Assembly: GCA_030433055.1 (NCBI GenBank)
Contig: JAUILJ010000526.1
Span: forward strand, 1-6,106
Direction of reading: 5' to 3'
Source: Polyangia bacterium
Lineage (GTDB): Bacteria > Myxococcota_A > Polyangia > Polyangiales > Polyangiaceae
DNA: 6,106 nucleotides
Shown here: in pieces, positions 5,662 to 6,106 of the stretch
How the letters are laid out: every line of letters begins with the position of its first letter
How positions within the stretch are numbered: the first letter of the stretch is position 1
Position numbers and translations under genes: made by a program
Notes under the pieces: generated by a model
Told to the model about the DNA's origin: nothing
What the model saw: only the letters and a program-made list of their open reading frames with translations
Databases searched by the model: none

Positions 5662-5757
5662 ATGCTCAAGTTCCTCGAGACCCCGCTCACCGTCGTTCAC
5701 GTCTTTGCCTGCTTGCTGCTGATCCTCGTCATCCTCAATCGAAGCGCTCTTCAATAA
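5662..5757 (+). pseudogene. secG: SecG preprotein translocase subunit, cut off after the first membrane segment
   Basis: SecG is a small inner-membrane partner of SecYE with two membrane segments. It commonly follows tpiA in bacteria, and this start is 127 bases after tpiA. The 31-codon frame begins MLKFLETPLTVVHVFACLLL and continues ILVIL, a good match to the SecG N-terminus and first membrane helix. From codon 26 it reads NRSALQ and stops at TAA 5755-5757, where SecG normally continues with LQ and a Gly/Ser-rich loop. Similarity therefore ends at about base 5736, where base composition also falls. The upstream ribosome-binding site is weak (GTAAGAG around 5649-5656). Loss of the second helix would probably abolish function, so an artificial join is more likely than a living truncated gene. 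SecG is short and poorly conserved, so identification rests on context plus the helix. Confidence 0.72.
5716..5740. other. Probable chimeric junction
   Basis: To the left, the sequence reads as secG on the plus strand with high GC. To the right, it reads as an acidic protein fragment on the minus strand, with 26/60 and 29/60 G+C in the hand-counted lines 5881-5940 and 5941-6000. The segment 5719-5736 makes sense in both directions: Leu/Ile/Val codons of the SecG helix forward and Glu/Asp/Gln codons in reverse. The exact breakpoint is therefore ambiguous within about 20 bases. Confidence 0.65.
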
Positions 5758-6105
5758 AGGTTCAGATTCTGACAAACCCTGATCATCCCCGGCTTCCTCT
5801 TCCTTCAGCTCTTCAGGCGAACTGATAGCTCCGGGTGGCGGCGGAAAAAATCCGGTTTGATCCGATAAATCCATGCCGTTCAAACCTTCACTTAACTCCT
5901 CCAGACTGGAAGGAGTCGCAGTTGATATTGCATTAAACTGATTGAGTTCCTCTTCATCCATCTCGCCTCCTGATAATGCAGCCCGATCAGAATCGCTCAT
6001 CATCTTCATATCACTCTGATAAGCAGCCTCCATCAGCAGTGTCTGCATAGGCGTACGAATCACATCCGGCAAATCCGGACGATCATCCCGGATCGCGATG
6101 TTGAC
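5737..6105 (-). CDS. Fragment of an acidic low-complexity protein of unknown function, open at both ends
   Basis: The minus-strand frame is open from the window edge for about 123 codons to the proposed junction. It then runs on antisense to secG to a stop at 5638-5640, a part I do not count as real. The first 35 residues include IRTPMQTLLMEAA (16-28), resembling a short amphipathic helix. The rest is Glu/Asp/Ser-rich with DEEEL (50-54), a four-Pro run (88-91) and EELKEEEAGDD (98-108), probably a disordered acidic linker. The only nearby start-like codon is a TTG at 6072, and the frame continues beyond it, so the true N-terminus is probably outside the window. TTA occurs four times in about 120 codons and GC is lower than in the neighbours, suggesting another genome. 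The helix with LLMEAA is faintly reminiscent of the end of DUF4388 (PATAN) domains, but I would not assign it. Confidence 0.5.
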
Positions 6106-6106
6106 G

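Noticed and set aside
5638..5736. C-terminal 33 codons of the acidic minus-strand frame
   Set aside because: This part is antisense to the secG N-terminus and its ribosome-binding region. Its acidic character is explained by the complement of hydrophobic codons, and the frame probably belongs to this DNA only by accident of the junction.
1..6106. CRISPR arrays, tRNA or rRNA genes, insertion-sequence ends, toxin-antitoxin or phage genes
   Set aside because: I looked for spaced direct repeats, clover-leaf patterns, transposase motifs and small paired genes on both strands and saw none.

Overview
The window looks like a high-GC bacterial chromosome fragment. Strong G/C bias at third codon positions and the cluster order gap-pgk-tpiA-secG would suit a deltaproteobacterial or myxobacterial-type genome. 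The lineage is an inference from gene order and composition, not a firm identification.

Layout: positions 3-56 (+) hold the last 17 codons of an unknown gene whose end resembles an outer-membrane beta-barrel C-terminus. Positions 94-1539 (-) encode SelO, a protein adenylyltransferase, preceded on the same strand by sixA (1607-2077), a phosphohistidine phosphatase of the histidine phosphatase superfamily. A 405-base divergent intergenic region follows. It carries a candidate sigma70-type promoter, an upstream dyad and a leader hairpin. The forward operon comes next: gap (2483-3499), pgk (3544-4755) and tpiA (4752-5534, overlapping pgk by 4 bases). These encode three sequential or adjacent enzymes of the lower and central part of glycolysis/gluconeogenesis. 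After 127 bases with a stem-loop, secG begins at 5662.

At about 5716-5740 the window changes character. The secG reading frame matches SecG only through its first membrane segment (about codon 25). It then runs into about 370 bases of roughly 45-50% GC that read on the opposite strand as an open, acidic, low-complexity protein fragment. The most economical explanation is a chimeric join (assembly or library), possibly seeded by a short stretch that reads Leu/Ile/Val on one strand and Glu/Asp/Gln on the other. A genuine insertion or rearrangement cannot be excluded.

The genes are mostly well-known housekeeping functions, and I found no convincing undescribed system. The points most worth checking are the junction at about 5737, the regulatory architecture upstream of gap, and the SelO variant that appears to lack one cysteine of the redox pair known from E. 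coli SelO.
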